The position numbers were made by a program, and so were the translations under genes. From contig NZ_CP108538.1 in NCBI RefSeq assembly GCF_035994185.1, positions 1,736,001-1,800,000 of the forward strand: 64,000 bases of DNA, in the 5' to 3' direction. Below, one piece after another: positions 44,247 through 51,897 of the stretch (position 1 is its first letter; each line of letters starts with the position of its first letter). The stretch comes from Streptomyces sp. NBC_01217 (GTDB taxonomy: Bacteria; Actinomycetota; Actinomycetes; Streptomycetales; Streptomycetaceae). The notes under the pieces were generated by a model that did no database searches, was not told the DNA's origin, and worked only from the letters and a program-made list of their open reading frames with translations.

Positions 44247-44879
44247 TCAGCCCTTCCCCACGCCCACGATCCGCAGCGCCGCATCCGCCGTGGCCGCCGC
44301 GAACGCGCCGACCGCACGCTCCGGACCGGACCGGTGGACCAGGATCACGCCCTCGATCAGCCCGAACACCAGGTCCGTGCGGAGTGACGCCTCGTCCTCG
44401 CCGAGGGCCGCGCCCGCCTCCGTGGCCGCCAGCAACTGCCCGTACGCCTGCTTCAGTTCGGCCCGGACGCGGTGGAAGTCCGCGAACCGCTCGGCCCGCA
44501 CCTCGGGCAGCACATACAGCGCTCCGAGGTTGTGCGGACCGCCGCACAGCAGCGCCACGTCCGAGCGGCACAGCTCCCACAGCCGGTCCTCCGCGTCCGT
44601 CGCCCCGTCAGCGAGCAGCCGCCTCGCCAGTGCCAGCGACGGCCTGACCGTGGACTCCAGCAGCTCGGCCAGCAGATCCTCCTTGCCCGCCACGTAGTGG
44701 TACATCGTCGCCTGACGCATACCCGCCCGCTCGGCGACGGCCCGGGTGGTGGTCGCGGCGTATCCGCGCGTGGTGAACAACTCGGCGGCCGCGGTGAGCA
44801 GTTCGTCGCGCGCGGTCAGCCCGCTGTCCGGCCGCTGCTGGGCCCGCGGGCGGCCGACCTTTCTTCCGGTGCTGGACAT
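44247..44879 (-). CDS. TetR-family regulator, candidate controller of the guanidine/urea locus
   Basis: A 210-aa TetR regulator starting at ATG 44879. The HTH is ARDELLTAAAELFTTRGYAATTTRAVAERAGMRQATMYHYVAGKEDLLAELL (recognition part AERAGMRQATMYHYVAGKE), and an unconserved ligand-binding helical domain follows. It diverges from the UAAP-carboxylase-allophanate hydrolase operon; a perfect palindrome lies in the shared promoter region and a near copy precedes the APC permease. I infer that it represses both transcripts and senses guanidine or a pathway intermediate. No ligand is shown by sequence. Confidence 0.9.
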   Translation of the reverse strand: MSSTGRKVGRPRAQQRPDSGLTARDELLTAAAELFTTRGYAATTTRAVAERAGMRQATMYHYVAGKEDLLAELLESTVRPSLALARRLLADGATDAEDRLWELCRSDVALLCGGPHNLGALYVLPEVRAERFADFHRVRAELKQAYGQLLAATEAGAALGEDEASLRTDLVFGLIEGVILVHRSGPERAVGAFAAATADAALRIVGVGKG

Positions 44880-44928
44880 GGGCCGATCGTCGCACATCCG
44901 CCGACGACGCGATCTTGGTGAGCACTCG

Positions 44929-44944
44929 GTAACTCCCGCGCAAC
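44929..44944 (+). promoter_or_regulatory. GlnR-like box upstream of the UAAP operon
   Basis: GTAAC-N6-GCAAC fits gTnAc-N6-GaAAc with one change. It sits 34 bp before the TetR-type palindrome and between the divergent genes, matching the arrangement before the permease. It would place the locus under general nitrogen control. Confidence 0.45.
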
Positions 44945-44978
44945 GGACGGGCAATGGCCACGACTTCCCGGCGTCCTA

Positions 44979-45000
44979 ATTTCTGTCGTGCGACAGAAAT
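44979..45000. promoter_or_regulatory. Operator copy B, perfect palindrome in the tetR-UAAP region
   Basis: Arms ATTTCTGTCG (44979-44988) and CGACAGAAAT (44991-45000) flank a TG centre, a perfect 10+2+10 TetR-type operator. It lies 57 bp before the UAAP1 start and 100 bp before tetR. Fourteen bases, CCTAATTTCTGTCG, are identical to copy A at 41069. Confidence 0.85.
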
Positions 45001-45056
45001 CGGCCGCAGTCAGGCCGCATCAGCACGTCAGCCCCCGTCGAGCCGGAGGTCCAGCC

Positions 45057-45875
45057 ATGGCGACAGCGACGACACACGGAGCCCGGGACCATGCCCGCGC
45101 CCAGCACGGCACCCGTACCGAGTCCATGCCGGTGGTGCCCGCGAGCGACTGGCCCGATCCTCTTCCCGGCCCGCCGGTCTGGGCCGAGACCGTCGCGGGC
45201 GGCAGCTACACGCACCGCGTCCTGGCCCGCGGCACCGAACTGCGGCTCACGGACCTCGCGGGCGACGCCTGCGCCCATCTGCTGCTGTACGTCGACGGGC
45301 GGCCGTGGGAGCGGCTCAACACCGCCGACACGGTGAAGGTCCAGTGGAACGCCTACCTCGGCGCCGGCCGGCTGCTCCTCTCCGACCAGGGCCGGGTCCT
45401 CGCCTCGGTGATCGCCGACTCCTCCGGCCGCCACGACGCGCTCTGCGGCACCTCGACCCTCGTACGGAACACCGCGCGGTACGGCGACGGCACCCCGCAG
45501 TCGGCCTCCCCCGCCGGCCGGGAGCTGCTGAAGCTGGCCGCGGCCAAGAACGGTCTCGGCCCGCGCGACCTGCCGCCCTCGGTCTCCTTCTTCCAGGGGG
45601 TGGAGGTACGGGAGGACGGCACCCTGGACTTCACCGGCCCGGCCGGAGCGGGCGCCGCGGTGACGCTGCGCGCCGAGCAGGATCTGACCGCACTGATCGC
45701 GAACGTCCCGCATCCACTGGACCCACGTCCGGAGTACGTCTGCACCCCGCTGGAGGTACTGGCCTGGCGCGCCGGGCCGACGGCGCCCGGGGACCCGTTC
45801 TGGGATGCCGCCCCGGAGGGTCACCGGGCCTTCCTCAACACGCTCGACTTCCTCACCGCCAGGGGGCTCGCATGA
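45057..45875 (+). CDS. Urea-amidolyase-associated protein UAAP1, probable carboxyguanidine deiminase subunit
   Basis: A 272-aa DUF1989 protein from ATG 45057 (GGAGG seven bases before). WAETVAGGSYTHRVLARGTELRLTDLAGDACAHLLLYV and SDQGRVLASVIADSSGRHDALCGTST carry the double-stranded beta-helix and the His/Cys residues of the family. Published work on other bacteria assigns the UAAP pair to carboxyguanidine deiminase, converting carboxyguanidine to allophanate. I transfer that role by context. First gene of a four-gene operon with ATGA overlap to UAAP2. Confidence 0.88.
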   Translation: MATATTHGARDHARAQHGTRTESMPVVPASDWPDPLPGPPVWAETVAGGSYTHRVLARGTELRLTDLAGDACAHLLLYVDGRPWERLNTADTVKVQWNAYLGAGRLLLSDQGRVLASVIADSSGRHDALCGTSTLVRNTARYGDGTPQSASPAGRELLKLAAAKNGLGPRDLPPSVSFFQGVEVREDGTLDFTGPAGAGAAVTLRAEQDLTALIANVPHPLDPRPEYVCTPLEVLAWRAGPTAPGDPFWDAAPEGHRAFLNTLDFLTARGLA

Positions 45876-46528
45876 CCGTCGCCACCGCTGTCACCGACAC
45901 CGACAGCATCCGCCGCTCGGACCTGATCCCCGCGCGGGCCGCCTGGTCCGCCGTCGTCCGCGCGGGGGAACAGCTCACGCTGACCGACCTGCACGGCAAC
46001 CAGGCCGTGGACTTCCTGGCGTACGACGCCCACGACACGTCCGTCCGCTACAGCGCCCCGGACACCGTCCACGCGCAGGGCGGCATCTTCCTCACCACGG
46101 GCAGCGTGCTGATGTCGAACGAGCACACCCCGCTGATGACGGTCACCGAGGACACCTGCGGCCGCCACGACACGGTCGGTGGCGCCTGCTCCAAGGAGTC
46201 CAACACGCTTCGCTACGGACACCACACCTGGTCGCAGCACGCCTGCGTCGACAACTTCCTCGCCGAGGGCGCGCGGCACGGGCTCGGCAAGCGCGATCTG
46301 GTCTCCAACATCAACTGGTACATGAACGTCCCGGTCGAGAAGGACGGCACGCTCGGCATCGTCGACGGCATCTCGGCCCCGGGTCTGCGGGTGACGCTGC
46401 GCGCCGAGACGGATGTCCTGGTCCTGATCTCCAACTGCCCCCAGATCAACAACCCCTGCAACGGCTTCGACCCGACAGCCGTAGAAGCCACCATCACCGA
46501 GGCCGCCGTCAGCGGAGCCACCGCATGA
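45872..46528 (+). CDS. Urea-amidolyase-associated protein UAAP2, probable carboxyguanidine deiminase subunit
   Basis: A 218-aa DUF1989 protein from ATG 45872, overlapping UAAP1 by ATGA and the carboxylase by ATGA. AGEQLTLTDLHGNQAVDFLAYDAHD, SNEHTPLMTVTEDTCGRHDTVGGACSKESN and NINWYMNVPVEKDG are shared with the family. The invariant CGRHDTVGGACS resembles SGRHDALCGTS of UAAP1, indicating paralogous subunits of a heteromer. The tight coupling suggests a stoichiometric complex and possibly channelling from the carboxylase. Confidence 0.88.
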   Translation: MTVATAVTDTDSIRRSDLIPARAAWSAVVRAGEQLTLTDLHGNQAVDFLAYDAHDTSVRYSAPDTVHAQGGIFLTTGSVLMSNEHTPLMTVTEDTCGRHDTVGGACSKESNTLRYGHHTWSQHACVDNFLAEGARHGLGKRDLVSNINWYMNVPVEKDGTLGIVDGISAPGLRVTLRAETDVLVLISNCPQINNPCNGFDPTAVEATITEAAVSGATA

Positions 46529-49500
46529 GCGACTTCGACACGCTGCTGGTGGCCAACCGGGGCGAGATAGCCGTACGCATCATCCGCACCGCCCGCCGTC
46601 TCGGCATTCGTACCGTCGCGGTCTTCTCCGACCCCGACCGCTCCTCGCCCCACGTCCGTCTCGCCGACGAGGCGGTACGGCTCGGCCCCGCGCCCGCCAA
46701 GGAGTCGTACCTCGACGCCGACCTGATCCTGAGGGCGGCCAAGGACACCGGGGCGGGCGCCATCCACCCCGGCTACGGATTCCTCTCCGAGGACGCCGGG
46801 TTCGCGCGGCGCTGCGAGGACGCCGGGATCGTCTTCGTCGGCCCGACCGCCGATCAGCTGGAACTGTTCGGCGCCAAGCACACCGCACGCGCGGCGGCCG
46901 AGGCGGCGGGCGTGCCGCTCGCCCCCGGCACCGGGCTGCTGCCCGATCTGCCGTCGGCTCTGGCGGCGGCCGAGCGCATCGGCTATCCCGTGATGCTCAA
47001 GGCCACCGGCGGTGGCGGCGGCATCGGCATGTCGGCATGTCGATCCACCGACGAACTCACCGACGCCTGGGAGCGGGTGCAGCGGGTCGCCGCCGCCTCC
47101 TTCTCCTCGGCCGGTGTCTTCCTGGAACGTCTCGTCGAGGACGCCCGCCATGTCGAGGTCCAGGTCTTCGGCGACGGGCACGGCCGCGTGGTGACCTTCG
47201 GCGACCGGGACTGCTCCCTCCAGCGCCGTAACCAGAAGGTCCTGGAGGAGGCCCCCGCACCCGCCCTTCCCGACCACGTACGCGCGCAACTGGCGCTGTC
47301 CGCACGCGAGTTGTGCGCGGCGGTCGGCTACCGCTCCGCGGGCACCGTGGAGTTCGTGTACGACGCCGCGCGCGCCGAGGCGTACTTCCTGGAGGTCAAC
47401 ACCCGCCTGCAGGTCGAACATCCGGTCACCGAGGAGATCCACGGCGTGGACCTCGTCGAGTGGATGCTGCGGCTCGCGCAGGGCGACACCGCTGTCGTAC
47501 GCGAACCCGGCGCACCGCGCGGCCATGCCGTCGAGGCGCGCGTGTACGCCGAGGACCCGACTCGCGACCACCGTCCCGGCGCGGGCCTGCTGACCCGGGT
47601 CGCCTTCCCCGAGGGCGACGGGCTGCGCGTGGACACCTGGATCGAGACGGGTACGGAGGTGACGACGGCGTACGACCCGATGCTGGCCAAGGTCATCGCG
47701 TACGGCGCGGACCGCGCCGAGGCCCTCGCACGGCTCGACGCGGCACTCGCCGCCACCCGGATCGACGGCATCGAGACCAACCTCGGCCTGGTACGGGCCG
47801 CCCTGGCCGACGACCGGGTGCGCGGCGCCACGCACTCCACGGCCACCCTCGCCACGGTCACCGACCCGACCCCGCGCATCGAGGTGGTCTCCGGCGGCAC
47901 CCTCACCACGGTGCAGGACTGGCCCGGCCGCACGGGCCACTGGCAGGTCGGCGTCCCGCCGTCGGGCCCGATGGACGATCTGTCGTTCCGGCTCGGCAAC
48001 ACGGCCGTCGGCAACGACGCGGGCGCACCGGGCCTCGAATGCACGCTCCAGGGACCGACGCTGCGCTTCACGCACCCGACGACCGTGTGCGTGACCGGCG
48101 CACCCGCCCCCGTCACGCTGGACGGCCGGCCCGTGTCGCAGTGGGAGCCGTTGACGGTCCCGGCGGGCGCCACCCTCGCCATCGGCACACCGGCAGAACA
48201 CGGACTGCGTACGTACGTCCTGTTCGCCGGAGGCGGCCTGGACGTACCCGGCTTCCTCGGCAGCGCGGCCACCTTCACCCTCGGCGGCTTCGGCGGACAC
48301 GGCGGCCGGGCCCTGCGCACGGGCGATGTCCTGCACGGCGGCGCAGCGCGGGCGTCGGGCACCCCCGTACCGGACGCCGACCGTCCGCGCATCGACGGCA
48401 TCTGGCACATCGGCGCAGCCGAAGGCCCGCACGCCGCACCGGAGTTCTTCACCGAACAGGACATCCACGACTTCTACGCCGCCGACTGGAAGGTCCACTT
48501 CAACTCGGCCCGCACGGGCGTCCGGTTGGTCGGCCCCAAACCGCGCTGGGCCCGCACGGACGGCGGCGAGGCCGGACTCCACCCCTCGAACATCCATGAC
48601 ACGCCGTATTCCGTGGGAGCGGTCGACTACACGGGCGACATGCCCGTACTGCTCGGCCCGGACGGCCCGTCCCTGGGCGGCTTCGTCTGCCCGGCGACGG
48701 TGCTGACGGGTGAACGCTGGAAGCTGGGCCAGTTGCGCCCCGGCGACACGGTCCGCTTCACACCGGTCACGATCACCGGCGAGCCGCGCCCGGACATCGT
48801 CGACGGCGGCATCCTGTACCGGAGCGACGACGTCACCTACCGCCGCAGCGGCGACGACAACGTGCTGGTCGAGTACGGCCCGATGCAGCTGGATCTGGCC
48901 CTGCGCATGCGGGTGCACGCGCTGATGGAGGCCCTGACCGCCGCGGCCGTACCCGGCATCACCGGTCTCACACCCGGCATCCGCTCGCTCCAGATCCAGC
49001 TGGACCCGAGCGTCCTGTCCCAGGACCGGCTCCTGGACCTCCTCCACGCCACCGAGGCCGCGCTCCCGCCCACGCACGCCCTGACCGTGCCGTCCCGCAC
49101 CGTGCATCTCCCGCTGTCCTGGGACGATCCGGCGACCCGCGAGGCCATCGCCCGCTACATGGCGGGGGTACGGGACGACGCCCCGTGGTGCCCGTGGAAC
49201 ATCGAGTTCATCCGCCGGGTCAACGGTCTGGACTCGGTCGACGACGTGTACCACACGGTGTTCGACGCCGAGTATCTGGTGATGGGCCTGGGCGATGTGT
49301 ATCTGGGCGCCCCGGTCGCCACGCCGCTGGACCCGCGCCACCGCCTGGTCACCACCAAGTACAACCCGGCCCGCACCTGGACCGCGGAGAACTCGGTCGG
49401 CATCGGCGGCGCCTATCTCTGCATCTATGGGATGGAGGGGCCGGGCGGCTACCAGTTCGTGGGCCGCACCACGCAGGTCTGGTCGGGCTGGCAGCAGCGC

Positions 49501-50055
49501 GGCGCCTTCGAGCCCGGATCGCCGTGGCTGCTGCGGTTCTTCGACCGCATCAAGTGGTACCCCGTGGAGGCGGACGAACTCCTCGAACTGCGTGCGGACA
49601 TCACATCGGGACGGTTCGTGCCGCGCATCGAGGAGGGCGAGTTCTCCCTGGCGCGGTACGAGGAGTTCCTCGCGCGCAACGCCGAATCGATCGCGGGGTT
49701 CCGCACCCGCCAGGGCAGCGCTTTCGCGGCCGAACGGGATGCCTGGGAGGCGGCGGGCGAGTTCGCCCGCGCGGACGCGGCGGCTGCACCCGCGCCCCCG
49801 GCCGCCGAGGTGACGGTGCCACCGGGCGGCCATCTGGTGGAGGCGGAGTTCGCCGCATCCGTCTGGCAGCTGAATGTCGCCGCAGGCGACACGGTGACGG
49901 CAGGTCAGCCCCTGCTGGCGCTGGAGGCGATGAAGATGGAGTCCCGTGTCCACGCCCCCGCGGCCGGCATCGTCACGGAGGTACTCACCCGGCCGGGCGC
50001 CCAGGTGGAACCGGGTACGGCACTGCTGATCCTGGCCCCGCTCCACGAGAACTGA
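46525..50055 (+). CDS. Biotin-dependent urea/guanidine carboxylase
   Basis: A 1176-aa multidomain enzyme. Biotin carboxylase (about 1-445: LLVANRGEIAVRIIRTARR, KATGGGGGIGMS, FLEVNTRLQVEHPVTEEIHG) is followed by the carboxyltransferase made of AHS2 (about 455-770; LTTVQDWPGRTGHWQVGVPPSGPMDD) and AHS1 (about 780-1000; VPSRTVHLPLSWDDP). A biotin carrier domain ends the protein with Lys1137 in LEAMKMES. It carboxylates urea to allophanate or guanidine to carboxyguanidine with ATP and bicarbonate. UAAP genes in the same operon favour guanidine. A huge antisense reading frame here is a GC-bias shadow. Confidence 0.95.
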   Translation: MSDFDTLLVANRGEIAVRIIRTARRLGIRTVAVFSDPDRSSPHVRLADEAVRLGPAPAKESYLDADLILRAAKDTGAGAIHPGYGFLSEDAGFARRCEDAGIVFVGPTADQLELFGAKHTARAAAEAAGVPLAPGTGLLPDLPSALAAAERIGYPVMLKATGGGGGIGMSACRSTDELTDAWERVQRVAAASFSSAGVFLERLVEDARHVEVQVFGDGHGRVVTFGDRDCSLQRRNQKVLEEAPAPALPDHVRAQLALSARELCAAVGYRSAGTVEFVYDAARAEAYFLEVNTRLQVEHPVTEEIHGVDLVEWMLRLAQGDTAVVREPGAPRGHAVEARVYAEDPTRDHRPGAGLLTRVAFPEGDGLRVDTWIETGTEVTTAYDPMLAKVIAYGADRAEALARLDAALAATRIDGIETNLGLVRAALADDRVRGATHSTATLATVTDPTPRIEVVSGGTLTTVQDWPGRTGHWQVGVPPSGPMDDLSFRLGNTAVGNDAGAPGLECTLQGPTLRFTHPTTVCVTGAPAPVTLDGRPVSQWEPLTVPAGATLAIGTPAEHGLRTYVLFAGGGLDVPGFLGSAATFTLGGFGGHGGRALRTGDVLHGGAARASGTPVPDADRPRIDGIWHIGAAEGPHAAPEFFTEQDIHDFYAADWKVHFNSARTGVRLVGPKPRWARTDGGEAGLHPSNIHDTPYSVGAVDYTGDMPVLLGPDGPSLGGFVCPATVLTGERWKLGQLRPGDTVRFTPVTITGEPRPDIVDGGILYRSDDVTYRRSGDDNVLVEYGPMQLDLALRMRVHALMEALTAAAVPGITGLTPGIRSLQIQLDPSVLSQDRLLDLLHATEAALPPTHALTVPSRTVHLPLSWDDPATREAIARYMAGVRDDAPWCPWNIEFIRRVNGLDSVDDVYHTVFDAEYLVMGLGDVYLGAPVATPLDPRHRLVTTKYNPARTWTAENSVGIGGAYLCIYGMEGPGGYQFVGRTTQVWSGWQQRGAFEPGSPWLLRFFDRIKWYPVEADELLELRADITSGRFVPRIEEGEFSLARYEEFLARNAESIAGFRTRQGSAFAAERDAWEAAGEFARADAAAAPAPPAAEVTVPPGGHLVEAEFAASVWQLNVAAGDTVTAGQPLLALEAMKMESRVHAPAAGIVTEVLTRPGAQVEPGTALLILAPLHEN

Positions 50056-50064
50056 GGAACACCC

Positions 50065-51726
50065 ATGCCGACGCTCTCCCCCCTCGTCGCCCGCGTCCGG
50101 GCCGCGTACGCCCGCATCGAAGCGGTCGACCGCCCCGAACTCTGGATCGGCCTGCGCCCCAGGACCGACCTGGAGGCCGAGGCCCGAGGTCTCGACGCCC
50201 GTCTGGCCGCGGGCGAGCACCTCCCCCTCGCGGGCCGTCTGCTGGCCGTCAAGGGCAACATCGATGTGGCCGGCCTCCCCACCACCGCGGGCTGTCCCTC
50301 GTACGCGTACGAGCCGAGCGCCGACGCCCCGGTGGTGGCCCGCCTCCGCGCCGCCGGAGCGCTGGTGATCGGCACGACCAATCTGGACCAGTTCGCCACG
50401 GGTCTGGTCGGCACCCGTTCCCCGTACGGCGCGGTACGCAGCGCCCATGACCCGTCCCGCGTCAGCGGAGGCTCCAGCTCGGGTTCCGCGGTCGCCGTCG
50501 CCCTCGGCATCGCGGACCTCGCGCTGGGCACGGACACCGCGGGCTCCGGCCGGGTCCCGGCCGCGTTCAACGGCATTGTCGGCCTGAAACCGACCCGCGG
50601 CCTCGTCCCGGCCGAAGGTGTGGTCCCCGCCTGCGCGAGCCTGGACTGCGTCACCGTCTTCGCCCGTACGCTCCCCGAGGCCGAGCAGGCGATGGCCCTG
50701 ATGGCCACCCCCGCCCCGCAGCCGGACCGCTCCCGCATTCCGGGCCCCTGGCGGATCGCGGTCCCGCCCACCCGACAGCTCGGCGAGCTCGACCCCGGTT
50801 GGGCGCAGGCATACGAATCGGCGGCCGCCCGCCTCCGCGCGGCGGGCGCGGTGCTCCAGGACATCGACCTGACCCCGTTCACCGAGGCCGCCGCGATGCT
50901 GTACGAGGGTGCGTTCGTCGCCGAGCGCTACACCGCGGTCGGAGCATTCATCGACGGCGCACCCGACGCGCCCGGACTCGACCCCACGGTCGCCGGGATC
51001 ATCACCGCTGCCCGCGACATCCCGGCACACCGCCTCTTCGCCGACCAGGCAAGGCTGGCCGCCCTGCGCACCGCCGCGACGGCCGCGCTCGGCGACGCGG
51101 ACGCACTCCTGCTGCCGACCGCACCAGGCCACCCCACGCTCGCCGCGGTCGCCGCCGACCCGCTGGGCGCCAATGCCCGCCTCGGCCGGTTCACCAACTC
51201 CACCAATCTGTTCGACCTGTGCGCTGTGGCGGCCCCCGCGGGCGAGGTGGACGGGCTGCCGTTCGGCGTGATGCTGATCGGCCCGGCGCACACCGATGAA
51301 CGCCTGGCCCGGATCGCCACGCTGCTGACCCCGCCCTCCCGTATCGCGGTGGTGGGCGCCCACCTGACCGGCCAGCCCCTGAACCCCCAGCTCCTCTCCC
51401 TGGGCGCCCGTCCGATCCGCACCACGGCCACCGCCCCTGTCTACCGCCTGCACGCCCTGCGCACAGACCCGCCCAAGCCGGGCCTGGAACGGATCGGGGA
51501 GGGTGGGGCCGCGATCGAGGCGGAACTGTGGGAGCTGCCCGCAGAAGGGCTCGGCCGGCTCATCGCCGCTCTCCCGGCGCCGATGGCGCTGGGCCGGGTG
51601 GAACTCGCCGACGGAACCGCGGTCCCCGGATTCCTCTGCGAGCCCTACGCGCTCGACGGCGCCGCCGACATCACCTCGCACGGCGGCTGGCGCGCATACC
51701 TCGGCATTGATCCCGGAAACAGTTGA
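50065..51726 (+). CDS. atzF: Allophanate hydrolase
   Basis: A 553-aa amidase-signature enzyme cleaving allophanate to ammonia and CO2. The Ser-cisSer-Lys triad is Lys63 (LAVKGNIDVAG), a Ser in GGSSSGS (137-139) and nucleophile Ser161 (GTDTAGSGRVPAAFNG). The C-terminal domain (about 440-553; PLNPQLLSLGARPIRTTATAPVYRLHAL, PGFLCEPYALDGA) that decarboxylates N-carboxyurea is present. Starts 9 bp after the carboxylase and is last gene of the operon, completing release of nitrogen. Confidence 0.95.
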   Translation: MPTLSPLVARVRAAYARIEAVDRPELWIGLRPRTDLEAEARGLDARLAAGEHLPLAGRLLAVKGNIDVAGLPTTAGCPSYAYEPSADAPVVARLRAAGALVIGTTNLDQFATGLVGTRSPYGAVRSAHDPSRVSGGSSSGSAVAVALGIADLALGTDTAGSGRVPAAFNGIVGLKPTRGLVPAEGVVPACASLDCVTVFARTLPEAEQAMALMATPAPQPDRSRIPGPWRIAVPPTRQLGELDPGWAQAYESAAARLRAAGAVLQDIDLTPFTEAAAMLYEGAFVAERYTAVGAFIDGAPDAPGLDPTVAGIITAARDIPAHRLFADQARLAALRTAATAALGDADALLLPTAPGHPTLAAVAADPLGANARLGRFTNSTNLFDLCAVAAPAGEVDGLPFGVMLIGPAHTDERLARIATLLTPPSRIAVVGAHLTGQPLNPQLLSLGARPIRTTATAPVYRLHALRTDPPKPGLERIGEGGAAIEAELWELPAEGLGRLIAALPAPMALGRVELADGTAVPGFLCEPYALDGAADITSHGGWRAYLGIDPGNS

Positions 51727-51758
51727 CTCGGCGCCAACACGCCTGTTCCACTGGACAG

Positions 51759-51836
51759 ATGCGCCCTCAGCTGCGGCTGGTCACCCGCGACCACATCGAC
51801 TTCGGTCGAGTGTGGTCCGCCTCGTGTCGTCCCTGA
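51759..51836 (+). CDS. 25-aa leader peptide upstream of SsuD-like gene
   Basis: A short frame ATG 51759 to TGA 51836 encodes a 25-residue peptide beginning MRPQLRLVTRDHIDFGRV with Cys at residue 23 and a C-terminal Cys-Arg-Pro. It matches the actinobacterial sulfur-gene leader peptides (basic start, (H)(I/V)D(L/F)xRV, then a late Cys). In that class ribosome stalling at Cys codons under cysteine shortage raises downstream expression. It lies 61 bp before the flavin monooxygenase. A CTGAC/GTCAG hairpin overlaps the stop region. Confidence 0.8.
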   Translation: MRPQLRLVTRDHIDFGRVWSASCRP

Positions 51837-51897
51837 CTGCTCCGACGTCAGCGCTTCACACGCCCGGTTACCCCGCAGCACGAGATGAGGCTTTGCC

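Noticed and set aside
44880..45056. Guanidine riboswitch before UAAP1
   Set aside because: Only 57 bp separate the operator from the start codon, too short for the RNA, and no core motif is visible.
44988..45056. Upstream start for UAAP1 at 44988
   Set aside because: It would begin inside the operator palindrome and lacks a ribosome site; ATG 45057 has GGAGG at good spacing.
46213..51681. An 1822-codon open frame antisense to the carboxylase and allophanate hydrolase
   Set aside because: It lies opposite two unmistakable enzymes, has Gly/Arg/Val-rich composition and no domain; GC codon bias keeps the antisense frame open.
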